Shown piece by piece: positions 22,272 to 32,944 of a DNA stretch of 64,000 nt. The notes below the pieces were generated by a model. That model ran no database searches. It worked only from the letters and a program-made list of their open reading frames with translations, and was not told where the DNA came from. Source of the DNA: Agrocybe praecox (Eukaryota > Basidiomycota > Agaricomycetes > Agaricales > Agrocybaceae); NCBI GenBank assembly GCA_964017145.1, contig OZ024846.1, forward strand, positions 1,488,001 to 1,552,000, given 5' to 3'. Numbering within the stretch: position 1 is the first letter of the stretch; each line of letters begins with the position of its first letter. Made by a program: the position numbers and the translations under genes.

Positions 22272-24527
22272 ATGCAGTTAGCAGCTCTGCATGAAATCCT
22301 TCAGCATTACCCTCTCCTCCGCTGCTTGGACCTCAAGAAGGTCATCAAACTCCTTTGCTACTGTGCCCTTGCCCAGTCCTCAATTGAAGCCCAAACCTCA
22401 AACATTCGCATCCCACCAGACACCATATCAGTCTACATACAAATACTTCTAGGCGAGGTCATCAAAGAGGATGTACTTGTAGTACGCGAGCTGTGGTCTG
22501 CTCTCAAGTGGGACGTTTGGGAGATGTCTCTTTCGGGTGATGACTCTCAAGGGGTTGTTCCTACCTCTGAGGAGATCAGTACCTTCAACATGTATGCCTT
22601 GCTCTTAAATACATGTGAGTGAATAATTTGATGTCATTTTGTGTCAATCTTATAATTTACTACAGCCTACCGACACCTCTATCCGCCAACTCGTGTTTGT
22701 CTCGGGAATGTACAAATTTTAGGGATTCAAACAACATATCTACCCTCACAGAGCCTTATACGTACAAGGCTGCATTATTCACGCTATGCCAAGGTACTCT
22801 ACCTATATATTCAACCTCATTATACTGCCAAAGTAAGTCTGTTTGCCAGTGGTTGCGATTTTTAAATTCATATACTCAATATTTCTATGTGCTCAGACTG
22901 TCACAGACGCTACTACCATAATTATATAGTTCATGAGCGCTCAAACACACGCCAGTATTATGGGGGCGTTCCAGAAGTCATACAAGCTGCAGAACACTTT
23001 TTTATTGACCGCCCTCTCCTTGAGCTCTTTGTAATATGCATGGTTTTTGGCTGGTACATTTTCTCATGATACATCTACACATTGCAGTCTTGGACTCTTG
23101 ATGTTACCCTTCTTTCCAGGCTGTCGGCATTAAATCTTGCCAAAATATTCAACAATTCTCTTGCTAATCTCCATGCCGACATTCTTAACAACCCTCTTGC
23201 CTTTTCTCCTGCCACTCGAGCACAGTTTATGAAGAAATGTCCTGATGGCTGGCTTCCGTCAGCTCTTCAGCCTCAGGATACACATGTACTGAATTCTTTC
23301 TTTATATATAGTGTTCTTCTTGACTGTGCCAAAAGAAATGAGGCGTTGGTCTTGGAGCATAACGCACACATGCAAAAAGATCGGCTCAAGTCTGCACTTC
23401 AAAGACGTAATGAACAAACCAAAGGCACTGGTCAGGAGGAGTATACCCATGCATGTTCAGCATGTTTTTTAGTTTCAGAGGATAAGGACGGGAACAAAAG
23501 TAAGTGTACTTATACTACACGTCGTATATTTATTTATTTGAGACCACCTCATTTCAGCTAAAATCCACCCAGTGGTATGTGACGGCGTATCTATTGGACA
23601 CCCATGTTGCATGGTGCATGATTGCCTGCTACCTCTTGTCCATAATCGGTCTTTATTTTGCTCAAAGCACATGCCCAAGCGATTTGAATGTGCAGTTAAA
23701 GACTGCACAGCACGCATCGAAGCTGGGTTCCGAACATGTTCTCTCCCTGAACATCGTTTGATCGAAGAGAATTATTACCAGCAGGGAAAATCGATCTTTC
23801 AACTGCGTGCTCGACTCAAGAAGGCCACTGGTAATCATCATAACACGGACAACATTGAGGACCCTCTATGTGACGGTAAAAACAAAGATGGCAATCGCAA
23901 ACTAAAGGCCACATTTTCCGAGAGGCGGACTCATAATGAGCAATTTATTGTGAGGCCATGCGGGATTATCATCACACGGACTACATTATATGGGTCTGAA
24001 GCTATACAAGAAGTTAAAGTACGTGCACCTGATTTGATCTTAAATAAAAAGTTTCCTAGCTAATTTCAAACATTATCTCTCTTCAATAGAACTTCACCAA
24101 GGCCACGTTTCCTACACCGCAATCAACACCTGAGGTCTACGTGTTCGATAACAACTGTAGGCTTCATGCACATCTAGCAAAGCAAAAGGACACCTATTTC
24201 AAGGATACAGCAATGCCCATCAATGTTTTTCATTTCAAATCCAAGCACAAGGTTACGGATTACCACTGCCAAATACATTGCAATCCTGCAGCGTTTCCGG
24301 AACTAATGGATGGCGACAAGTGGAAAATCAACACCTCAGTTTGCGAGCAAACCAACAGCTGGCTGGTGGGTTACCAAGCTATTCTACGTGATATGGAGGG
24401 TACCAGGTTCTATTTTTATCTTGATGAAATGGTCAAACGTAAAAACTGTTTCAAACGGCAGGATCTTGAAGAGAAGGGCTCGTGCCCTTGGAACATTCCA
24501 GTTGATACGCTTTTCCCTTCAAATTAA
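22272..24527 (+). CDS. CxC5/CxC6 cysteine-cluster protein associated with KDZ transposons; candidate DDE transposase
   Basis: Exons 22272-22614, 22666 to about 22830, about 22895-23053, 23120-23499, 23558-24018 and 24090-24527. The N-terminal exon (MQLAALHEILQHYPLL) and the CxC5-like block (LFTLCQGTLPIYSTSLYC, then CHRRYYHNY) precede the CxC6-like block (VVCDGVSIGHPCCMVHDC, FCSKH, CAVKDCTARIE, TCSLPEHR). Candidate catalytic acids: D in VCDGVSIG, D in VFDNNCRLHAHL, E in CEQTNSWL, in the order and spacing of a DDE transposase; this is my inference. Within exon 2 the reading moves from frame LYPPTRVCL to frame CTNFRDSNNISTL near 22690-22705, so a 1-nt indel is likely and the copy may be inactive. 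It starts about 180 bp inside the left inverted repeat. The ATG at 22272 is preferred over 22137 on family resemblance. Confidence 0.7.
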
Positions 24528-24663
24528 TTTCTTGTGGTGTAAAACATTTAATTTTTCTTCTTTGTACTACAGTTTAGAATAATACCAGTTTTGGGCCCAG
24601 TAATGACAAAACTTGGTCGAAGCTCAGTGGCAGTGCTCATAGCTCAACCCTTTCTCTGATCTT

Positions 24664-25640
24664 CCAACCTCATTATCTTCGCCAGTTCCACGTCAAATTT
24701 GAAGTTCAAGGGCTTGTTAGAGAGCGAACCGAGTATAGAACCGTCACTAACAATCGTTTGCGCCGTAAAAGACGCCTGGAAGGATAGGAAACGACCGAAA
24801 CATCATGCTTCTGTCCTACTCATCCACAATAACCCAAACCTCCTCATCTTCGCCAAACCCTCATCAAATTCAATGTTCAAGGGCTCGTTCGAGAGCGAAC
24901 GTAGTACAAAACTGTTACCCATAATCGTTCGCACCGTTGAAAACACGTGGAAGGATAGAAAACGACCGAAACGTCGTGCTGCTGTCATGCTCACACCCAT
25001 TAATCCAAACCTCGTCATCTTCGCCAATTCTGGGCCAAATTTAACGTTCAAGGGCTCGATAGAGAGCTAACACGGTACGCAATCGTCACCCTCAATCGTT
25101 CGCGCCGAATGGTAGGCCTGGAAGGATAGAAAACAACCGAAATGTCGTGCTGCTGTCCTGCTCACACCCATTACTCCAAACCTCCTCATCTTCGCCAATT
25201 CTGGGCCAAATTTAACGTTCAAGGGCTCGTTCGAGAGCGAACGTAGTACAAAACTGTTACCCATAATCGTTCGCACCGTTGAAAACACGTGGAAGGATAG
25301 AAAACGACCGAAACGTCGTGCTGCTGTCCTGCTCACCCCCATTACTCCAAACCTCCTCATCTTTGCCAATTTCGCGTCAAATTCGACCTTCAAGGGCTCG
25401 TTCGAGAGCGAATGGAGTACGCAGCCGTTAACCCAATCGTTCGCGCCGTTAAAAACGCCTGGAGGGGTAGCAAACGACCAAAACATTGTTCTGCTGTCCT
25501 GCTCACCCCCATTAACACCAACCTTTGCATCTTCACCAATTCTGGTTCGATTTTTACGTTCAAGGGCTCATTGGAGAGCGAACAAAGTACAGAACCGGCG
25601 CCCACAATTGTTCACGTCGTAAAAATTGTCTGGAAGGCTC
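24664..25640. repeat. 171-bp tandem array, about 5.7 units
   Basis: The anchor TTCAAGGGCTCGTT recurs at 24705, 24876, 25047, 25218, 25389 and 25559: spacing 171, 171, 171, 171, 170. Because 171 is a multiple of three, frames stay open over several units on both strands (for instance KGSFESERSTKLLPIIVRT on the plus strand). The unit is close to nucleosome-repeat length, like many satellites. The array fills the gap between the two convergent genes of the 6.9 kb unit. Coding use is unproven. Confidence 0.9.
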
Positions 25641-25659
25641 AGACACAGCCAGGTGCGTA

Positions 25660-25910
25660 GGTTTGGGTTGGGTGTGCTATGCGACAAAAATGTTCAGCAA
25701 CTGGCTACGTTTGCGAACACCTTGACCGTCTTTACAAAAGGATGCCATGGCTCCAGCGCCTCTTTGCGAAAAGCATCTTTCCCACTGCGGCATTCAACTT
25801 TGGGCCTAATGTATGGACGGTCAAACACCACAATACAAAGACCCAGTGCTCTATGCCGAAGTTTGTCGCCTGCGACCTCTTCGGTGGCAAATGGGCCTCA
25901 ATTTATTAAG
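25660..25910 (+). pseudogene. Fragment of an Agaricomycete multicopy protein, possibly 2OG-dioxygenase-like
   Basis: One frame reads LYKRMPWLQRLFAKSIFP, then AAFNFGPNVWTVKHHNTK, and stops at 25909. I recall FN(F/L)GPNVWTF(R/K)HRD as a conserved block of a large Agaricomycete family whose HxD pattern suggests an Fe(II)/2-oxoglutarate fold; here the HRD position reads HHN, so a metal ligand would be lost, and the rest of the domain is absent. Its place inside a KDZ-like unit is notable because fungal TET/JBP dioxygenases are known partners of KDZ transposons, but whether this block belongs to that family I cannot tell. Confidence 0.35.
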
Positions 25911-26006
25911 AAAAATGTCTAGTTTTGTAAATTATAAAGCTCGTATATAATTAAGGGGGGGTTTTTGAAAGAAAAGAAATAGAAATATAACAATCAGAAG
26001 AAAAGG

Positions 26007-28573
26007 TTAAACCTGTGAGAGACCAAGCCTCTTGCAAATATGACTGAATTTGCATGAACGATGGTCGTGCAAAAAATGATCAGCACCTCACTGCCCTTCA
26101 TTTGCTAAGTTAAATCTTTCATCGTGGTTATTAGTCTTGTCAGTGCTAGTTGATAGCTTGTAAATTACCACCGTATGCAGTATTAGAATGGGAAGTGACG
26201 TACTCAGAGTGTAGATCGCAGTCAACAACAACCAGTGATTCATCAGGCTGAACGTAACCTGTTGGATATGATTAGAGTGTGCTATGCTGCTGAAATATGA
26301 AGAACCTGCCTTGGAAGTTACAAATTGTGATGAAACCCTCTGAGTGCTGGAAGACAAAGTGTTCAAATGCTTGAAGGGACTCGGCTGCAAAGACATCAAA
26401 GTCGGGAAGGTATGCAGAGCCTTGGGTTGCGATGGTCGTAAAATGCACACCAGAAGCATGCTCTTGTGCTACCTCATGCCAAAGATATTGTCGAGGGCTG
26501 ACCAATGGGTCCTCTACGCAGAATGCAAGATAAGTTTTGGCAAACCTAACAGCTATAAAGGCAGCTATAAGAAGTTGGGTAAATGCTTGAATAATTAAGA
26601 ATAATTACTTACGGTGCACCTCAACACCTTTCTGAGTAGCTAGCTCTTGAAACTTCTGAAAGAGTAGCGAGCACTGCATGAATCGCTCAGCATCAAGAGC
26701 AACGGCCCTTGATTTAGAGCAGACGTTAAACGGCCAATCATACGGAAGAAACAACTTTTTGACGACCAGCCCAGCAGCAGTGAAGTCGTTGTTCCAAACC
26801 TGTAAAAAAAAAAAGGGTGCTTAACCGTAGTTCAAAGAGAAATTAAAACAAGTTGAAGACACGTACTCGATGAATTGTACAATACTGTCCTGTAGATGCT
26901 GTGCTAGTTTCAACAAAACATTTTTTGACTTCAACAATTTCGAAGTCAAACAAATTGTTGAGCTGAATATCCTTGAGCTCAATAAAGGCGAAGGTTGATT
27001 TTTCTTGAATAGCGGTAGCTTTGTCAACCTCTAAATTCAGAGTGAATATCTATTACTTAAATGCCTGGACGGTGGTACATACCTTGTTTTAATTCAACCC
27101 ATGTTCGACAGACTGGCTTAGTGTCAATGAATTGATAATAGTCACCGACTCCTTTATCACAAGCAGATTTGTACACAGAGAAATACCGGTAGGCTGTGGA
27201 GTTGTTTTCTATATTTGGAAAGACTTTGGGAAAGGTTTCCTTGAATGTGGTGTCGCCTTTGAGCAGTGCTTTGATTATCTTGTCAAATCCGTTCTTCAAT
27301 GTAGACGTAGAGAGGTCAACAAGAGTACGAGCAACTTCATGACTTGAAATGCTAGAAGCAGGAGGTGCAGGCGCAAAACCATGGGCGGTTGGAACTGATG
27401 ACGGCACTGTCTGTGTGAAGCTGTGCGTGCGTGCTTTTTTACAAGGATGCTCGATGTTAGGTGCATTTGGTTGGAGTGAAAACCTGCCAATAATTTCAGC
27501 TAGGCCTTTGAAATGTTCAACCGAAATTTGAGAGTCACGCACAACGAGGGTCTGACCATACTTGACGGTTATTGGAATTGTGAGGTCTGATAAAATAACC
27601 CATTGTGGGGGGGTTGTATAAAGGTCGTAGTAGGCAATTGCAGATTCAGGAATTTTGGATTCGTGAAGAAGAGTAGCGAACGTAAGCTCATTTTGCAGAA
27701 TAAAACGGCTGCCTTTGGGGAACTCGACATGTGGTTTGGTTCTCCAAAGAGATGGATTAGTGTCAACCTATGATAAGAGAAAACATTGGTAAACTGCACG
27801 ATAGGAAAAAAAAAAAGACGTACTGAGTGATAGAATTGAAGAGTGATGACCTTTGCTTCATCTTCTAGAACTTGTGCTTCCAAAGCAGCACATTTTCTGG
27901 CTGCCTCTTGTTTGGCTTGCGGATCTCTATATCCATAATCTTTGTTGAGGGGGCGCCCGTAGATCTGGCGAATTTTGATGGGGGTTTTCTCATGTTCAGA
28001 GCTGGAGTTTGACGTGGGTGGGTTCTCAACGACAGCGCCAGAGCCTTCAGTGAAGTTTGAAGAGGGTGCGGTGGGCCGATAACCCCTTGATGGACTGTTG
28101 TGGGCACCTCGACAGCCACCTCTAAGGTAGCAGTGTTCTGCGCAAAGTGGATGTTCACGGCCGCAGAGCTTGTTTGCTGCTCGAGGAGTGTTCTTTGAGG
28201 CAACACAGCACCCAGGCTCTGCACAGGATAGTTGCGTGTTGGCTTGCCTTGCGGAGGTCATTAACGCATGTTTAATCCTAAGATCCTCAGGTATCTTCTC
28301 TTCGGGGTGCTTAATATTGCTATGGAAGTGATATTTATAGCATTTTTTGCACTGAGGATTGCAGCACGTAAGAAAACATCAGTATAATTCCAAATAAGAA
28401 ATACGCACCTGCTGCATCCATCTACCATAGTTCGTGATGTCGTTACTGCCTTTGCACAGCTCAAATCGCATCACCATGTCTTGACCACGGCAGAAAGGAC
28501 AAATTTTCACCAGTTCACCATCATTTGGGCGAGGGTAAACGGGCTCTATCTTGTCCACTGAAGGAGAACTCAT
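26007..28573 (-). pseudogene. Alpha-type protein kinase gene, eight exons, nonsense codon in the last exon
   Basis: Exons on the minus strand: 28573-28409, 28351-27824, 27767-27083, 27030-26867, 26799-26613, 26552-26310, 26258-26204, 26145-26007. The N-terminus has Cys pairs (CPFCRGQD; CKKCYKYH) and a cluster CGREHPLCAEHCYLRGGC, known in fungal alpha-kinase proteins. The kinase part shows LVVKKLFLPYDWP, LPDFDVFAAESLQAFEHF, then NFQG (the DIQG-type motif), VVVDCDLHS and a final HDHRSCKFSHICKRLGL, the usual zinc-binding end. The intron 26259-26309 begins GC rather than GT. TGA at 26088-26090 interrupts the last exon, where family context favours a tryptophan; frame and motif continue afterwards to TAA at 26007-26009. 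It could still make a protein lacking the last 26 residues, including zinc ligands. Confidence 0.7.
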
Positions 28574-28983
28574 GGTGGTTGAAGAAAGGAGCAGGATGAA
28601 AATTTTCTGCGCTCATTGCTCGTATAGGGTGGGTGTCATAAAAGATATTCCGATGTAAATAGTATACAAGGCTGTAAAGAATAAAACTACTGTATACAAA
28701 CGTCAGTAAAGCTAAAAGCATGATGAACAGGAAAACTCACATATAGCACTATGTAATGGAGGCCAGCAACGCGCAGCAGAGCAGGGAACCAGAAATAAGA
28801 TAAAAAAAGCTGGGGCGGCGGAGGGCAATAGGAGAGTCGGGGGACAATCTAGGAAGTCTGAGGCGTGGCTGATGTGCAGTATTTGTCTGAAGCTTCGGTT
28901 TTATTTGTCACGGAAGCTCTCAGCGACGGATCATTCTCCCATCATTCTTGTGGGACATTCTTTCCCAGTTGATTTCAACTTCT

Positions 28984-29047
28984 GGCATTTATGAGGGCAG
29001 TTAGGCAACTGCCTATATATCATATATAATATTAGCAGCTATGGCTG
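28984..29047. repeat. Repeat E terminus, split off by the 6.9 kb unit
   Basis: GGCATTTATGAGGGCA (second copy) continues into TTAGGCAACTGCCTATATAT and TTAGCAGCTATGGCTG, then abuts LINE 3' untranslated sequence. Same terminus as at 7717 and 38171. Confidence 0.7.
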
Positions 29048-30496
29048 CAAACCCGGCTCACAGTCCACACCTCACCCAGTCCACAGTCCACGCCCCACCC
29101 AGTCTGCAGTCCCCTCATGTTCCAAGTCACATTGCCGCTTCCGCTTAGCCCGAGCGCCCCCGAAGGGTCAGGCCGAAGCCCACTTTTTTTTTTTTTTTTT
29201 TTAAAAAAAATCAAAGGACCGAAGTCCCATTTGTATTCCAGTGCGCAATTACAGTATGGTCCCTACGTTACATACAAAGGCATGCTAAGCAAGATTTAAT
29301 ACTACTCTACGTCAGCGAGGGCAAGCGTTTAAGCATTGGTGGCAGGGCATCAAACCCAGTCCACAGTCCACACCCCGCCCATTCCACAGTCCACGCCCCA
29401 CCCAGTCCGCAGTCCCCTCACGTTCCAAGTCACATCGCCGCTTCTGCTTAGCCCAAGTGCCCCCAAAGGGTCAGGCCAAAGCCCACAAACCCAGGTACCC
29501 ACTGAAGGGCCCCGAACACCCCCGCAGGGTCAGGACGAATCCCACAAGTCCGAGTACTGAGGCGTGCACCATTGTAATGGCAAAGAATCCGAAGTCCAAG
29601 TAGAACACATTCCACAGTCCAAGAAGAACATATCCTGCAGGCCAAGCCTCAGCCCAGCCTGCTTATCTAACCCCTGCGGGTCGCTTGAACGCAAACACTG
29701 AGTCGTTGTTGTCCAAGAACTTGATCAGATGCACCAGGAGTTCCGGTGACCGACCGTCTTGTTCGCGTGTATGTTTTGTACACACTTGCAATATATCTGC
29801 GCGCGTCTGCAGGTGGTGACCACATTCACATGCATGGAACTCTTGAATGTTGAAGCGCTCAGCCGGGTGATCTCCGACAGGTTCGACTTGAGCCCGACTG
29901 ATGTCGTTGGCCTCTTGGTGTATCCTCTATTTCAGTTTCGAAGGAACCTGAATGAAGTCTACTTTGCATGCGGCGTCTTCCTCTAGCCACAGTTGAAGAG
30001 CTCAACATATGGCCAAAGAATGTCCTTGACCACTATGGAGGGTAGAATCCAAAGCTTGTTTAGCCGAAGCCATTGAGTCAGTGAATATGACGATTTGTTC
30101 ACAATCATCCTGTTGGGTGGCAAGAACAATCACTGAGCGGATGGCAAAGAGTTCTGCATCAGGCGCAGTCACTTGTCCGGCTGGGTGCAATACGGTATGA
30201 ATCTGTTCATGCCTCCGGTATAATAAGGCAGTCGAAACCGCCTGTCGTTGTACGTCGTTCGGCACCGAAGCGTCGACCATGCAATACACCATTGTTTCTT
30301 GGTCTTGTGCTTCATGGAGCACTTGATTAAGACCGACACGAACTGCGTCCGCCTGCTCATTGTCAGTGGGACACAATTTGAATGTGAAACAGTCGTCGAA
30401 TAAATCCAACAGCCTATTTCCAGGTCGAGCCTCTGTCGCGACAGGCAAGAAAGACTCTGTGAGTTCAGGGAGATGACGGTCTATCTCCATGAGCAC
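29048..30496 (-). mobile_element. LINE family 2, 5'-truncated copy, landed in another LINE 3' UTR
   Basis: 29048-29183 is minus-strand 3' UTR of one LINE. At 29184 a run of about 19 T (a poly-A tail on the minus strand) starts a second copy: 3' UTR to about 29700, then the C-terminal part of ORF2 up to 30496, where it is truncated at MEIDRHLPELTESF. The RNase H region is recognisable (FTDSMASAKQALD; VYCMVDASVPND) with a stop near 30000. A poly-A end and 5' truncation are typical of target-primed reverse transcription. Confidence 0.8.
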
Positions 30497-31370
30497 CCGT
30501 AGCAGCTACCTTTATACATGAATATCTGATAGTTGCCTAACATAAAGTATACGTCTTGGGGGCCAGTTTGCTACCTTCCCCTTTTGGATACCCTACCACT
30601 TATAAGAGTGACTATAGGTAACGGTAGGCAGAAGTCATGTGATATAAGACATGTGACTTGAGCACAGGCACTAAAACTAAAATTATATGGTTGCGTAGAG
30701 AAAAATTCAGGGACCATGCTAAATATTTTTCATTACATAACCATCAACGGATCAATCGCAAAACGCAAAATACTTTTCAAACCTTTTGTATAAATCAAAA
30801 TAAAAGATTAAAATATTCGTAGCAAGCCAAAAAAAAAATATAAAATCATCAAAAAATGTGTACTATACCATATTAGGGTTGAACTATCCAAATATGTAAA
30901 GTGTTCTAAAAATAGTTCCGAACTATAAATAAATGTATTACCTACACAATACATAAAATTTCCAAATATGGAAATTTGTGCTAAAAATAAATATGTTCTA
31001 AAAATAAATTGATCTTATTTGGTTATATTGTAGTCCCATCCCTCCATCATGCGTGAAAGGCCTTAATCTCAAAATCTCGACGTCCAAAGTTCTCTTGCCT
31101 TATTGGGTTGTTTGAATGTGATATCACTCAAAAGCCTTGTTTGTTTTGTCTCATGCCTGCCTCTGCCTGCTGACATCATTATTTATTATTTGTTTGTATT
31201 TGAGACCATATAAACAAATGAGTGGAGCCCAATTATGTAAATAGAGGCAAGCAAAAAGTCATGTGCATTGATTTTGATGGCATCAACAGCAGACACATGA
31301 CTGTGGTCACAAAAGGTCACAATAGGCCAGCCAGCCAAAGGTCTTTCCAAAAGGAGAAGGTAGCAAAGTG
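30497..31370. mobile_element. hAT MITE, 0.8 kb family, right end missing
   Basis: Left end GTAGCAGCTACCTTTATACA with AGTTGCCTAACATAAAGTAT matches the 4915 subfamily; the family core lies in reverse orientation at about 31140-31270. The right end stops at AGAAGGTAGCAAAGTGG where LINE sequence begins, without the terminal CAGCC. Confidence 0.75.
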
Positions 31371-32049
31371 GCCCATCTCCAGGAGAACACGGTAACCCTT
31401 GTGGCTGCCTATGCAGTCCTCCTTCGACTCTTCACCGCCATCCAGTACTTTACCCTCCCCCCCTGATTCCAAGTGGATTCCATGGAATCCAGGTTAATTC
31501 CAGGGATTCCAATTGGAATCCAACCATTCCAGCTCCAGTCCAGCCAAGTCATATGGATTCCAACTGTGTTCCTGGTCAATTCCAACTTGATTCCAGATGG
31601 ATTCCAACGACCCAATTTGGGGTGGAATGGAATAGGAATGGAATCCAATCACATTCCATCTGGATTCCAAGTAAGGTGGGACTTAACAAAATTTAACACA
31701 AGTCCATAGGAACAGATTCCACTTGGATTCCAACCATTCCAGGTGCATTCCAAAAAATTTCATGTCATTTATGTTTAAAAAAACATAATATTCACCAAAA
31801 ACATGAGAATCACACAAAAAAACATATAAAAAGCGAAATTTCATTAATTAATTGAGAAAATTCATAATATACATGATTTATATAAACTTATATAATTATT
31901 TTTAATTAGAAAAAAATAAGGGGGAGGGGATATGGAAAGGGGAGGACAGAGAGAAGATATGAGAGGGGATAGGGAGAGATGAGAAGGTGGGGAGGAGGAA
32001 GGGGATGGGAAAGGAGGAACAGAGGGCCCAGCCCGTCGACAGCGGCGGT

Positions 32050-32760
32050 GAGCGAGCGAACGGAGTGGTGAGGGCACATACCTCGTCGTCGTCCTAAACG
32101 CCCTCCCTCGACACGTCACGCCCTTGCCCCCAACCCCGCCCCTCGCGTTCATCGGCTGGTTCGCTGGCATAGGCCGCTCGTATTCGTCGTTGCCGTTACG
32201 CACGTCCGACGGTCGTTGCCGTTGGTGCCTCGTCGTCGTTGGCATCGGCGTTGTGTCGTTGTGCGTGTTGCCGTTGTTGGGGTCGTCGTTGGCATCCTGT
32301 CGTCGTCGTTCGTGCGGCGTCGCTTGCGTGACGTTGTTGGGGTCGTCACTGCCACGTCGTCGTCGCCCCTCACCTGGCCACGTCACGCCCATGCCCGCCG
32401 CCTCGTGTTTGTCGGCTGGTTCGCTGGCGTTCGTCGTTGGCGTGTCGTTGGCGTTGGCGTTGGTGTTGGCGAGTCGTCTTCGTCGTGGCTCGTGTCGTTG
32501 TCGTCGTCGTCGTCACCCCGCCATCGTGTCGTCGTCGAGTCATCGTCGTCATCGTCGTCGTCGTGTCGTCGTCGTCATCGTCGTCATCGTCGTCGTCGTC
32601 GTGTCGTCGTCGCTGATGTGCGTGTCGTCGCCGTGTCGTCGTTGGCGTCGCTGTGTCGTCGTCGGCGTGGGCGTTGTCGCTGCCGTCGTCGTTGGGGAGT
32701 GGGGAGCGACGTGGTGGTGCGGGACGAAGTGGTGGTGGTGGTGGGAGAGAAAGAGGTGAG
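32050..32760. repeat. GTC/CGT trinucleotide-rich tract of element A
   Basis: Dominated by CGTCGT/GTCGTC with interruptions, densest at 32500-32620. It leaves several frames open on both strands, producing Val/Arg/Ser- or Asp/Thr-rich strings with no domain. Equivalent tracts lie in copies B (47430-47840) and C (62220-62680). Confidence 0.85.
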
Positions 32761-32857
32761 GTGGCAACCAAACGGCGTTGCCATCAGTCACGTTTGAGCC
32801 GTGCCGATACATGCCGAAAAAGGTGGTATGTATACCTCACGTTTTAAATGTTTCTAT

Positions 32858-32944
32858 AAGCCTTTGTGGCACAGGTGGTATATCGTGCACCCTCGGTGTT
32901 CTCGGGGTCGAGCGTTCGATTCTTGTTGGTGCGCTTTTTTTTTT
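32858..32944 (+). ncRNA. tRNA-like Pol III unit in element A
   Basis: An A-box-like TGGCACAGGTGG (32867-32878) and B-box-like GCGTTCGATTC (near 32913-32922) are spaced as in a tRNA gene and followed by a run of ten T (32935-32944), a Pol III terminator. I could not fold a convincing acceptor stem, so it is tRNA-derived rather than a working tRNA gene. Confidence 0.5.

Larger units (their letters stand above)
22092..28983. mobile_element. 6.9 kb TIR-bounded unit carrying a CxC5/CxC6 gene and an alpha-kinase gene
   Basis: The left end (22092 on) and the reverse complement of the right end (28977 backward) align over about 45 bp: TGTAACCCACTGGGAGATAA versus TGAAATCAACTGGGAAAGAA, then both ATGTCCCAC, GAATGA and GGGAGAA. 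GGCATTTATGAGGGCA stands directly left of the unit (22076-22091) and again at 28984-28999, six bases outside the right inverted repeat. Removing the unit restores a continuous repeat E terminus as seen at 38.1 kb. The two genes read inward from the ends and converge on a tandem array. A 16-bp duplication is longer than the 8 bp expected for KDZ/Zisupton or hAT elements, so either part of it is coincidental or the class is unusual. Confidence 0.7.

Noticed and set aside
24664..25640. CRISPR array or centromeric satellite at the 171-bp repeats
   Set aside because: There are no short repeats with unique spacers, and six units between two genes is not a centromere. The period match to alpha satellite is coincidental.
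32124..32800. Long overlapping frames on both strands around 32.1-32.8 kb
   Set aside because: They come from GTC/CGT triplets, which leave all phases open. The peptides are Val/Arg/Ser or Asp/Thr strings without domain.
32858..32944. Functional tRNA genes in the three hAT-like elements
   Set aside because: Promoter boxes and terminators are present, but acceptor and D-stem pairing are poor and the anticodon loops are irregular, so I call them tRNA-like only.
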